Shown here in pieces: positions 37,230-46,060 of a stretch of DNA of 64,000 nucleotides; within the stretch, counting starts at the first letter, position 1; every line of letters begins with the position of its first letter. The stretch is taken from contig JXTB01000288.1 of assembly GCA_002914805.1 (NCBI GenBank), positions 371,935-435,934 of the forward strand, given 5' to 3'. The position numbers and the translations under genes were made by a program. The notes under the pieces are model-generated. The model was given only the letters and a program-made list of their open reading frames with translations. It was not told the origin of the DNA and searched no databases. Source of the DNA: Parasponia andersonii. Taxonomy: Eukaryota; Streptophyta; Magnoliopsida; Rosales; Cannabaceae.

Positions 37230-37557
37230 CTGAAGAAGGTCTCCGATGTTGACTACTTACTAAGGCTCCTAGAATGGGCTGAGCATAGACCCAGTATTTG
37301 TTTTCATGGAGAAATTGCAGACCACCTGTTTGATAGTGTGCCACCATGGTGAGGAGCGAGTTATTCGAGTGTGGCGTAATTCCAATGATAAGTTCTAGTT
37401 CTGGGCATTCTGGGTAGTAATGGCAAGCAAGAATTTTACCTCCATTGCAGTGAATTGACTTTAAGTGGTTCGGTTTCAAACCAAGAGCCTCAGATAGTAT
37501 ATCAAAGAGTTTGGTTCCAAATCCGTGACATGATTCATGAACTCCACCGATACATCT
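37230..37557 (-). pseudogene. 2-oxoglutarate/Fe(II) dioxygenase exon remnant
   Basis: This looks like the second exon of an ACC-oxidase-homologue type (DOXC) dioxygenase. After an AG acceptor it reads RDVSVEFMNHVTDL, then in a second frame FDILSEALGLKPNHLKSI, CHYYPECPELELIIGITPHS and GGLQFLHENKYWV. It then shifts again into NIGDLLQ before a GT donor at 37229. The last shift is a 4-nt duplication in GTAAGTAGTC (expected GTAGTC). The first metal-binding motif H-x-D reads HSN. The flanking exons of the family were not found. Two frameshifts plus the ligand change make it non-functional. Confidence 0.75.
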
Positions 37558-37839
37558 CTGGAAAAAGTTTTAACTGATTAAAGAAAAGGGTTTTTGGATT
37601 GAATTGAATTGAACTTCACTGATGTCAAGAATTGAATTGAATTTTGGATTCGTTATTTGTTGTATTCGTAATATCTCTGATGCTGTTCACATTTCTTTCT
37701 ATTTTTTTTTTTTTTAAAAGAATCTCTTTCTATTTTCTGATTGCAACACATGATGGTAGCTATTAACTCTCTTTGGACTAGTTTTAGTTTTCTTCTTCCT
37801 CTTTTTGAGTCACAAAGCAAAGGACGAAGATTCGGGATT

Positions 37840-38880
37840 TACGTGCAGTTGTCACAAATTGTGACTTTTAGTATCAAATCAGATGTTGTATTTTTTAGAA
37901 CTAGGAAAAACTTATGGTTTGTGAGTTACAGTCACAAATTAAATCTTATATTTTTTAGAATTATGAGAATTATGGTTGACACAGACCTATGGTCTCACAT
38001 TTCTAATCTTAATGACACAATTTTTTATGTAACAAATAGATATTTGGAGCATTGTTGAATACTGTTATAAATTATTAAACAATCAAAAGAAGTCACAAAT
38101 ATGTTATTGTCAGAACGTTTAAATCACAAATATTAACCACCGTTATGGATTGTGTGACCTATATTGTATGACATAAAGTCACATATTGTGACTACTAATT
38201 TGTAAGTTATAGATTTTCACGTGAAAATTAGATTTTGTGAGAATTATGAAGTTTGTTAACCATTTTTCATTGTTAAACATCTAATATTAAACTATTATTA
38301 GCCAATGTGAATACTTATTTTGATTTTGTAATGTGGGCACCAATTTAGTGAATGATATGCACATATTGTAAAAAAATATTGACATAATTTATTATATTGT
38401 AATTTGGTCAATAGTTTCTTGGAAATAATGAAGAGAATAAATAATATTTGATAGAACATTTATTGTGTGATTAATTGTGTGTGACAAAATAAATCAAGAT
38501 GAATTAAGTGGCATATTCTCTATCTTTTGTTGCTACCCGTCACATGTGGCTATAAGCTATACTAAAATATAAATTGTCTTAATTATTCGTAACGATGTAA
38601 AATAAATTGTGACCACTAATCACAAAATTGTACCTATCAGTTTCAAAATTGTGAGTAAATAATAATTTAAAATATACCTAAAAAAACCGTCATAAAAGTT
38701 GTGATCATCTGTCACAAAATTATAACTTCAAAGTGAAAAATCAGTTACAAATTGTGCCTAATAGTAACAAAAACTCACAATCTTAGTAACGATGTAAAAC
38801 AAATTGTTTTAAAAAAAAAATCAATTACAAATTGTGACTACCAATAACAAAACGAAAAATAGTATAAAGATAGTTTCAGA
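37840..38880. repeat. Cluster of imperfect TCACAAATTGTGA palindromes
   Basis: Variants of GTCACAAATTGTGAC occur repeatedly: near 37851 (perfect palindrome), 37933, 38091, 38123, 38178 (GTCACATATTGTGAC, palindromic), 38608-38632, 38700-38722, 38752 and 38830. No gene is present. Dense short palindromic motifs resemble the subterminal repeats of DNA transposons, but no terminal inverted repeat or transposase was identified. Confidence 0.5.
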
Positions 38881-38994
38881 ATGACTATTTTTCCTTTCTC
38901 CAAAGACAATTAAAAGTCATTATTTTGAACTAGAAAAATCATTAGGAAAAAGAGAACTGAAAAGTCCATTTGGCTCAAATATGAAGTATCCACG

Positions 38995-39136
38995 TCAATT
39001 TCCTGGGAGATTATGGTGGCTTCGGCTCTTGGAAGAGTTGGGCTTGACATGTGTAGGTTAGGTTGTCAATTTCCTGGGAGATTATGATGGCTTCGGCTCT
39101 TGGAAGAGTTGGGCTTGACATGTGTAGGTTAGGTTG
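38995..39136. repeat. 71-bp tandem duplication, one mismatch
   Basis: Two head-to-tail units (38995-39065 and 39066-39136) start TCAATTTCCTGGGAGATTAT and end AGGTTAGGTTG. The only difference seen is GGTGGC against GATGGC, so the duplication is recent. Neither unit encodes a recognised protein. Confidence 0.9.
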
Positions 39137-39414
39137 CTGAAGGAGAAAATGACATGAATAAGATTAAGTTGGGTCAAAATAATTTTTTTTTGTGTATTTT
39201 TTTAAAAATGATATATTTAATAATGTCAAAAATTTTAATTATAGGTCAAGAGTTTATAGACCATGGAAAAGCTATTATTTACGAGTTTTTCATGGTCAAA
39301 AAATTCTTGACATATGATCAATACCTCCCTGACAATTCTAAAGATGTACAAAAGTCATTTTGGCCCAAGTAAGTCCAACCTATGTCTATTTCCCTTGCTG
39401 AAGTCTAAAGCCAT

Positions 39415-39505
39415 GTTTATAAGGCGGATTAGGATTGCCCAAGTAGCAGGGATTTGGCCGATTACTGTTAAATCAGATTGCCTCACGGCAATAAATTTGC
39501 TGTGA
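39415..39505 (+). pseudogene. Possible RNase H-like fragment
   Basis: The frame reads AQVAGIWPITVKSDCLTAIN LL-stop. VKSDCLTAINLL resembles the V-E-S-D-C/S-L-x-x-V-x-x-L strand of plant RNase H-like (LINE or reverse transcriptase-related) domains. It is short and the match is weak. Confidence 0.25.
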
Positions 39506-40049
39506 GCCAATTTAGTGATTGAGAATTAGGGATGATTGTATAGGATATAAAATTGTTATGAGATATCAGGAAAGAAAAAACCTTGACTAATGGCATTTCT
39601 GCAATTTTAATTTAATTTTTTGTTTATAATTCTACATTTTAAATCTTTACAAATTTATACATTCTACGCATAAATTAACTAACAAATTTCTCATTAAAAA
39701 TAAAATTTGAATTAAAAATATTTTATTTCTGGTCTAAGATAAAATTTATTGAAACTAATTTAAAATAATTACTGTAAATCAATAAATTTGTACACAGAAA
39801 ATATAAATTTGTAAAAATTTAAAATATGAATATATAATTTTGTACATGTCAAAATTGCAAAAAATTATATTTCAGGATTTATTCTTGTAGTTATCCCAAT
39901 TGTTATTTCCCAGTGTTGATAAACATTATGTACATGCTCCTAGATTGTGTAACAGTGGGGCACGGTATAGCTAGATAGGTATAGCTAGATAGGTCAGCTC
40001 TGTAGCCTATGATTGCAATTGTTTTTACGGTTAATGATATTGGTTTGAA

Positions 40050-40386
40050 GAAAAAAAAAAACACGATTTGCTTGTCAACAACAAAAGTACAAAAAAAATA
40101 TATAAAATTAAAGGCATCAACTTCAGTTCACAACTTCCGTTTTCAAAATTTCTCATATTCCTATTCCAACATCTCTAGAGGGCAGTTTGTCAGAACCAAT
40201 ATCGATGACAAGGTTGGGAAAACATCTGATTCTCATCAAAATCATTATCAGAAAACAAAGAGGGCTGTTAGGACCACTAGGAAAAATGGGGAAGACCAGA
40301 CTCAAAAACCATTCACAACAAAAGTTCAAAAGCAAAATCAGCAAGGGCTCCAAGCCTATAGTAGGATGCAAAACTGCAACTCCTAA
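40050..40386 (+). other. Exon-like open stretch, unrecognised
   Basis: A lysine- and glutamine-rich frame (reading RGQFVRTNIDDKVGKTSDSH, TTRKNGEDQTQKPFTTKVQK) runs 125 codons to 40386. It is less AT-rich than its surroundings. It ends just inside the block shared with copy A, where the frame is not kept. I do not recognise the family; it may be an orphan exon or chance. Confidence 0.25.
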
Positions 40387-40650
40387 AGCTTTAAAGGGAA
40401 ACTATAAACTAACTAGAATACAAGATCGTTAGGAATCAATAATTTATAGTTTACAAAACATAGCTGAAAGTGAAAAAAGGGGGTAAACTCAGCCGGACAA
40501 AATCCATGAAAACATTTCTTGAGGTAAATGAATTGAAGAAGCGACTCACCAAGAGAAAGTTCAAGAATGTCAGGTGAAAATAACTTCTATTACACTCCAA
40601 GTATGAAGCTCAGTTTGGATACAGGAAAAAATCATTATTGTCGATGGACC

Positions 40651-43303
40651 TCAAGAATAATCTGCCATAACTTTTCTAAATTGTTCCTTAGGTGCTGCAA
40701 GCAAAAAAGGGGAAAAGAAGAGAAACAGAATGTCAATTGAAGAGCTAGTTAAGTGGAGATCATGATGTTGGTAAACAATAATGGATTTTGTTCAAATATC
40801 TTACCAGGCAATCCAGTGAATTTCTCAAACTGGTCATATGCTTGTCCTACAAACATCTCTATGCCAGTAACGATTATGGCTCCAGATTCCTCTGCTTCTC
40901 GTAGGAGTCTGGTTATTTTGGGGGTATAAACGGCATCAAAAACCAATGAGTAAGATTTCAGAGCATGCTGCAAAAAATGAAGTCCAATTATTAATACCCT
41001 TGCCTTCGAAAGTGGTTTTTAGTTGATGAACCAGACACATTTTACGGACTAGTCTGCCAGAAAATATCATAGTGGAACTTGACCAGGTGAAAACCAAGTA
41101 CCAAACCTACCAACATCTTCCATAAATTTGTGCGGCGATGATTATTCAAAAAATCAAAGTATTTCATTTATATTTATTGACATTTCACAATAGTTTCATT
41201 AAGTAGTTGTCTTAACTCATAGAGAATTAGACTTACTCGTACGCATCCAAATATATCAGTACAGAAATCACAGTTGCAATTATTTTAAAGATATTTAAGG
41301 ACAAATGATCTTTCATAGTGAAAAAGCAGCATGGTATGATGGAAACCTTAGAAATAGGCGTGTCATCAACTTTTGGATGCATTCCAATAGATGTTGTGTT
41401 TGCAAGAATCATTCCATCCTCAGGATGGAACTTATCCAAGTCAGCAAGTGATAAAGCATCTCCTCCAATTGTGTCTGCTAGTTCCCTTGCTCGATCTTGA
41501 AGGGGAAAAAAAAATGAAACCAATAACAAATAAATCATCCTAGTGTCACTAAGAATTTTGAAAATTTTATTCTGAAACGTAAAAGGAGGAAAGATGGCTA
41601 ATTAACACACAAACAATTGTGTCAAAGCGCGTAACTGATACGTATTTTGTTCCACCTACTAAATTATTACAAAGTAAACATATACATAAAACCATAATAA
41701 CACGACCCAAGGCAACCAATAGACAGTAACACTACCAAAGGCAACCAATAGACATTTTAATTGAATTGATAAGTATTAATTATAACTTTTTCAACCCTGT
41801 AGAAAGCATTATTTGTTCTTTTGTTAACCAAAAAGCGCTTGCAGTGACTTCCTTTCAACAATTTATATCATGAAACTCTAGAATTGGTGACAATGTGAAA
41901 ATATATTCTTGACGTTCCCCCCATGTACTAATAACAGTAAACAATGGAGGCCAAACACTTTCATCATCATTACTCATGAAGGAAACATGACTGAGCTCAG
42001 ATAAGACAGCTGAACACACCACAGAGTGACAGAGACACATGCAAAAGAAGAAAAGAGCAAGTTCGACTGAAAACATAAACGAAGGATCATATTGTTCATG
42101 ATAGTATGTCACAGCATAAAGATTAGAGTAACAAAGTCCACTAACAAAAAATGAAAATAGCAAGAAAAGATACAAAGCCAGAACTGAACCATATGTGCGA
42201 TTGGCAATCACAACCCTTGCTCCCTTCTCTTTTGCACCATAAGCAAGTGCCTTGCCAGCACCACCAGCACCAATGACAATGAACAGTTTACCAGCTAAAG
42301 GTGAACCAGTCACACTGCTGGTATTGAGTGAACCTGTATATGTAGAAGGAACAAACAGAATGAGCTTACACATCAAATTACTTATGAATAAAAGAATTGG
42401 AAAAACTGAACTAGTAACACTCAGAAGAAACCTTGCAATCCATCTTCAATGGCAGAAATAGCACCAACATAGTCTGTATTGAATCCCAATAACTTCCCAT
42501 CACTTTGTCTCCTTATAATGCAATTAACAGCTCCTATTGACTTGTATGGCATCAAGATACAAACCATTCAGGTATGAGAAAGTCTTGAAAATAAAAATAG
42601 AACACAATGAACAACCAAAAATTAGAAAGATCGGCCACACTTCAAATTATTTAGTCAGACAACACATAACAGGAATGGTTTGCCAATTACCTTTGCAACT
42701 GGATCAACCTCATCACAACACTTGAGAGCAGCTTCCTTATGAGGAATCGTGACACTGTATTTGAAATGAAGTTATATTTCTCACACTACAAACATGCGAT
42801 CAAAATTACACTCAAAACTGCACAAATAATTTTGTCAAATGATTTCTCCCGCAAAGATTATCAATGCTTGTCTTACCTGAAGTATCGATATAGTTAACCA
42901 GAATAATAACAATTTTTGTATAAAATATACTTAAACATAAAAAGAAAAACCTGAACCTGAATCCAGCAAAATCTGCAGATGAGTATGTTTGGAGGAAATT
43001 TGCAATATCATCTACCAATAAATGAAGATAAACTCCATTGAAGCCAACTGACTTGAACGCTTCATTATACAAAATTGGTGATTTGCTGTGGCCAACTGGC
43101 TTTCCAATTACACCAAACACTTTAGTGTCAGGCCCTATCTGTCTGAATTTGTATAGATGCAGAAGGTCATTAATTGTAGGTTGACCGGGAGCAGAAACAA
43201 TTCCAGACTCGAGAGTACCAAAAGTGAGATAACCACCAAACTTTGCACAAAGTATACGTGAAATCAAACCCCTCTCACCCATAACAAGTGCGATTATTGG
43301 AAC
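40651..43303 (-). CDS. Copy B exons 5-11: shikimate dehydrogenase domain
   Basis: Exon 5 (42957-43303) joins the end of the dehydratase barrel (VMGERGLISRI) to the SDH substrate domain (KVFGVIGKPVGHSKSPILYN). Exons 6 and 7 carry IPHKE and NTDYVGA. Exon 8 holds the Rossmann loop, exon 9 begins DRARELADTIGGDAL, exon 10 reads HALKSYSLVFDAVYTPKITR, and exon 11 ends KEQFRKVMADYS before TGA 40651-40653. The donor of exon 5 is the first of two GT steps in TTCAGGTTCAGGT; only this one keeps the S-V-T-I-P frame. Confidence 0.9.
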
Positions 43304-45847
43304 CTGAACTTCCGGTAAACAGTAAGTCAATATTTTCTTATCATACAAGGAATCTGAAAATCAGTATTACAAAATTCAGCAGTTACAAGTTACAAGCCAA
43401 CTCTAATAGAAAATAGGAACTTTCCCAGAAAAACTTAAAAACCTATATACTCTTTTTCAACTTGTGTTGATTACATATAGTCTCAGCAAGTTTAAGTTTT
43501 ACTTCTATCCTAAACTTCCAGAGATATAATTGTACCCTTACTTGGTCAATGACAGCACGAAACTCTGTTTTTTTAACCAAATTACTAAAGTGGCAAATAA
43601 TTCAATCACCTGCTTACTTGATTAGACACAGGTGGTCCTCAAGAAAAGGAAAAACAGATTCATTGTCCACATCTAACTTGTATAGAAGCACTAACGGGTA
43701 TCAATAGCAAATATGTGCTTCCAGCACCAGTCATATAAACATCTAAGTGTACATATAAGTGTATCTAGAACGTATGCTTAGAATCCATTCCTCAATTCCA
43801 ATGACTGGCAGCATTTATAATATACACACAATGCTGACTTATATTTCTAGATTCACAGAAACAAGAAACGAGAGAGAAGATTGGAGTTAGCTTACCTGAG
43901 AATGCACAGCTATCTGGAAAACACGTGCTACATCAGTAATATCTACAGCAGTCGTTGCAAACTTCACTATGTCAGCTCCAGCTGCTTGTATTTGTGCAAC
44001 CAGGTTACCAAGATCCTCAACAGATGGTGTAGTTTGATAGTTATGAGAAGAAACAACGACCTTAAACTTTTCAGGCTTCTTTCCATCTATGGAATCATTG
44101 AATTCACGAGCAACCTTCACAGAGATAATTAGATTACTAAAAATTAATCCTGCTCTTAACATACTCATGGGAAATCAAAAATGAAAACAGTAGCACAAAC
44201 AAACTTCCTACATCTAGTGAGTGATAGCACCTGGTATGAGTTGTTGATTTACATTTTAGCTGGAGCAGAATGTATTCAGAGACTCATCAACTATTGCAGA
44301 CAATAATATATAGTCTCAAAAACATAGTGCAGGTTTACTCTATTTATTTTGTCTCTTTCTGATAAGTGATAGTTAAGCTTGTGCAAATCCTATTATAATA
44401 GGTATTTGTTTAACCATGAATGAAACAAAGATTCTGAACATGAAATCAGGGAGGGGATTCTTGGACGGTTACTTCAACCATTATGCATCATCATAAAATC
44501 CATTATGCCAAGATGGATCTACAAAGCACTTTCTACTAAAGCAAAAAATCGATCAACATAATTAAAGACCCTGCAAACATATGAAGCATAAAACATGACT
44601 TGACAATCAAGTTCCCTGTCTAGCTCTAAAGAAGTTCTTAATTCAACTAGTGGATTACAATACTCATATGATATCTACGGAAACCAACAGCCCTCCTGCT
44701 TTTTTGAAATTTAAGATAAAATCCAGCAAACATCAGAACTTTTCTAAACCATCTTCAATCACTTACTCTTTGCACACTGTCAATTCAATGCATATGCTCT
44801 TTACTTTAGTCACCAATGTAAATATTTCTCAGAAGATGAGTAAAAGTGTCTACAAAACAAGCATGCGGACAACAGAATCACTTTAAAATTGTTTGATTCC
44901 ACAAGGAAGCAACCTGAAGCTCAACATCAATGTAATCAGCCCCGAATTCCATAGCAAGTCGAAGTGCATCCTGTCGCGTTTTTTCATCGCCATCATACTG
45001 GCCACCTTCCCATGTTGGCCTAGAAAAAGGAACAAAACATAAAACCTTTACTAATACTTTATCACAGTATATTAATTGTTGCTAGGAAACTAACCAATCT
45101 AGGGTACATTTAGGGTGATTCAGATCAAGAAATCTTGCATCCTGAAGAAAGAAAAGTTAATCTGAAAATTGGATTATGCACAATCTCCACTTTCAATCAT
45201 ACAAGGAAATTTCATGGTGACTAACCTATAAGTGAATAGAGTAGGCAAAGTGCTGCCTTTAATCAAGGTTTGAAGGTCTTGATGAGGATCAAAAGCCTTC
45301 AAACTGTCCAATCTGATCTCCACAAGGTCAGCGCCGAAGGCTTTCGCCTTACCAATCTCAATCACCATCTTATCTACTGATTCCGCCATTATAGGAGCAC
45401 AAATTAGAGTTGAATTCCTCATCGTTCCCTGACTCCCGCCGTAAACAATCTGAGTTCAACCAATAAAGAGACAAGAGAAAATGAGAGAAAATTCACACTA
45501 CGAATCTGAAGTACAACCAAAAAAAAAAAAAAAACCAGTAATCTTGTTTGGATAATAAGAAAACGCACAAGTCTCCAGTTTATTAAGCTCAATCTCTTGT
45601 TTAATCTTATCTTGCCATAAATTTTCTCGGCAACCAATCAGAAAAGCAAAAGTAGCAAAATGCACAAGACAAACAAAATTGGCTCCTATTAAAACCAATC
45701 AACAGAAATGCTTTTTAACATATAACCGTTTGATATCAGAAGGCACGACCGAAAGTGGGAAGTGGGAAAAGAAAATACCGTCATCTAGCTATTTTCTAGG
45801 GAACCAAACAGAAAAGAAAAGAATACCGCAATGTTGGGAGAGTCCAT
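40651..45847 (-). CDS. Bifunctional 3-dehydroquinate dehydratase/shikimate dehydrogenase (copy B), intact
   Basis: Catalyses 3-dehydroquinate to 3-dehydroshikimate (type I dehydratase) and then NADPH reduction to shikimate, steps 3 and 4 of the shikimate pathway. Eleven exons join in frame to 529 codons: 45827-45847, 45226-45449, 44914-45019, 43896-44114, 42957-43303, 42691-42754, 42432-42540, 42190-42333, 41347-41495, 40805-40967 and 40651-40694. All introns are GT-AG. The dehydratase half (about residues 22-230) has VEIRLD, the catalytic His in SSHNYQ and the Schiff-base Lys in VKFATT. The dehydrogenase half (about 240-529) has GHSKSPILYN, catalytic Lys in SVTIPHKE, catalytic Asp in NTDYVGA, and NADP-loop GAGGAGKA with NRT. 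The Ser of GHSKSP and Thr of VTIPHK fit shikimate rather than quinate specificity as known for plant homologues. The start is ATG 45847 (MDSPNIA), shared with copy A. No obvious transit peptide follows from this start; an in-frame upstream extension exists (see findings). Confidence 0.93.
43896..45449 (-). CDS. Copy B exons 2-4: dehydroquinate dehydratase domain
   Basis: Exon 2 (45226-45449) begins IVYGGSQGTMRNSTLICAPI and contains the first strand of the type I barrel and VEIRLDSLKAFDPHQDL. Exon 3 (44914-45019) reads PTWEGGQYDGDEKTRQDALR. Exon 4 (43896-44114) carries KVVVSSHNYQTTPS and ADIVKFATTAVDITD with the two key catalytic residues. Phases are 2, 0 and 0 at the 3' exon ends. The intron between exons 3 and 4 is 799 bp, and lacks the insert seen in copy A. 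Confidence 0.9.
45827..45847 (-). CDS. Copy B exon 1, a 7-codon coding microexon
   Basis: ATG GAC TCT CCC AAC ATT GCG then GTATTC donor. Copy A has the same seven residues at 22744-22764 with one silent change, which supports the start and the donor. The intron to exon 2 is 377 bp. Without it, translation would have to start at internal Met codons in exon 2. Confidence 0.75.
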
Positions 45848-46060
45848 TGTGCCGGCCTGTTTGGGAACTGAGAAACTGAGTGCGGCGAAGAGAATAGAGA
45901 AAGCTGAGAACTTGCGGAAAGAGCAAAGATTTTGCTCTTTTTTTGGTTCCAAAACTTCCAAAATGTTTTGTTTGGTGAGTCTCCAACCGATGACTGATCC
46001 ACCTAACCCCAGACCGCAGAGCCGCCTACGCATAATATTTTACTTTCCCTTTTGTACAAA
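45848..46060 (-). promoter_or_regulatory. Leader and proximal promoter of copy B
   Basis: In-frame open sequence runs from an ATG at 46033 through the MDSPNIA start, encoding about 62 extra residues rich in Arg, Ser, Phe and Leu (for example CSFRKFSAFSILFAALSFSV). This could be a plastid transit peptide or simply a 5' UTR. An AAAATATTATG string near 46040 is the nearest TATA-like sequence. No transcript evidence is available. Confidence 0.35.

Larger units (their letters stand above)
31588..40370. other. Intergenic region between copia 3 and copy B
   Basis: Contains two MITEs, hAT-like short elements (about 32113-32290 and ending near 34370), two gene remnants (MATE, dioxygenase), a palindrome cluster and a 71-bp tandem duplication, each listed separately. 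An unrecognised 97-codon frame lies at 33679-33972 (minus); I see no known motif in it. No intact gene was found. Confidence 0.5.

Noticed and set aside
45796-46002. Alternative minus-strand frames overlapping the copy B leader
   Set aside because: They are in other frames than the MDSPNIA start and lead into the intron without a fitting splice.
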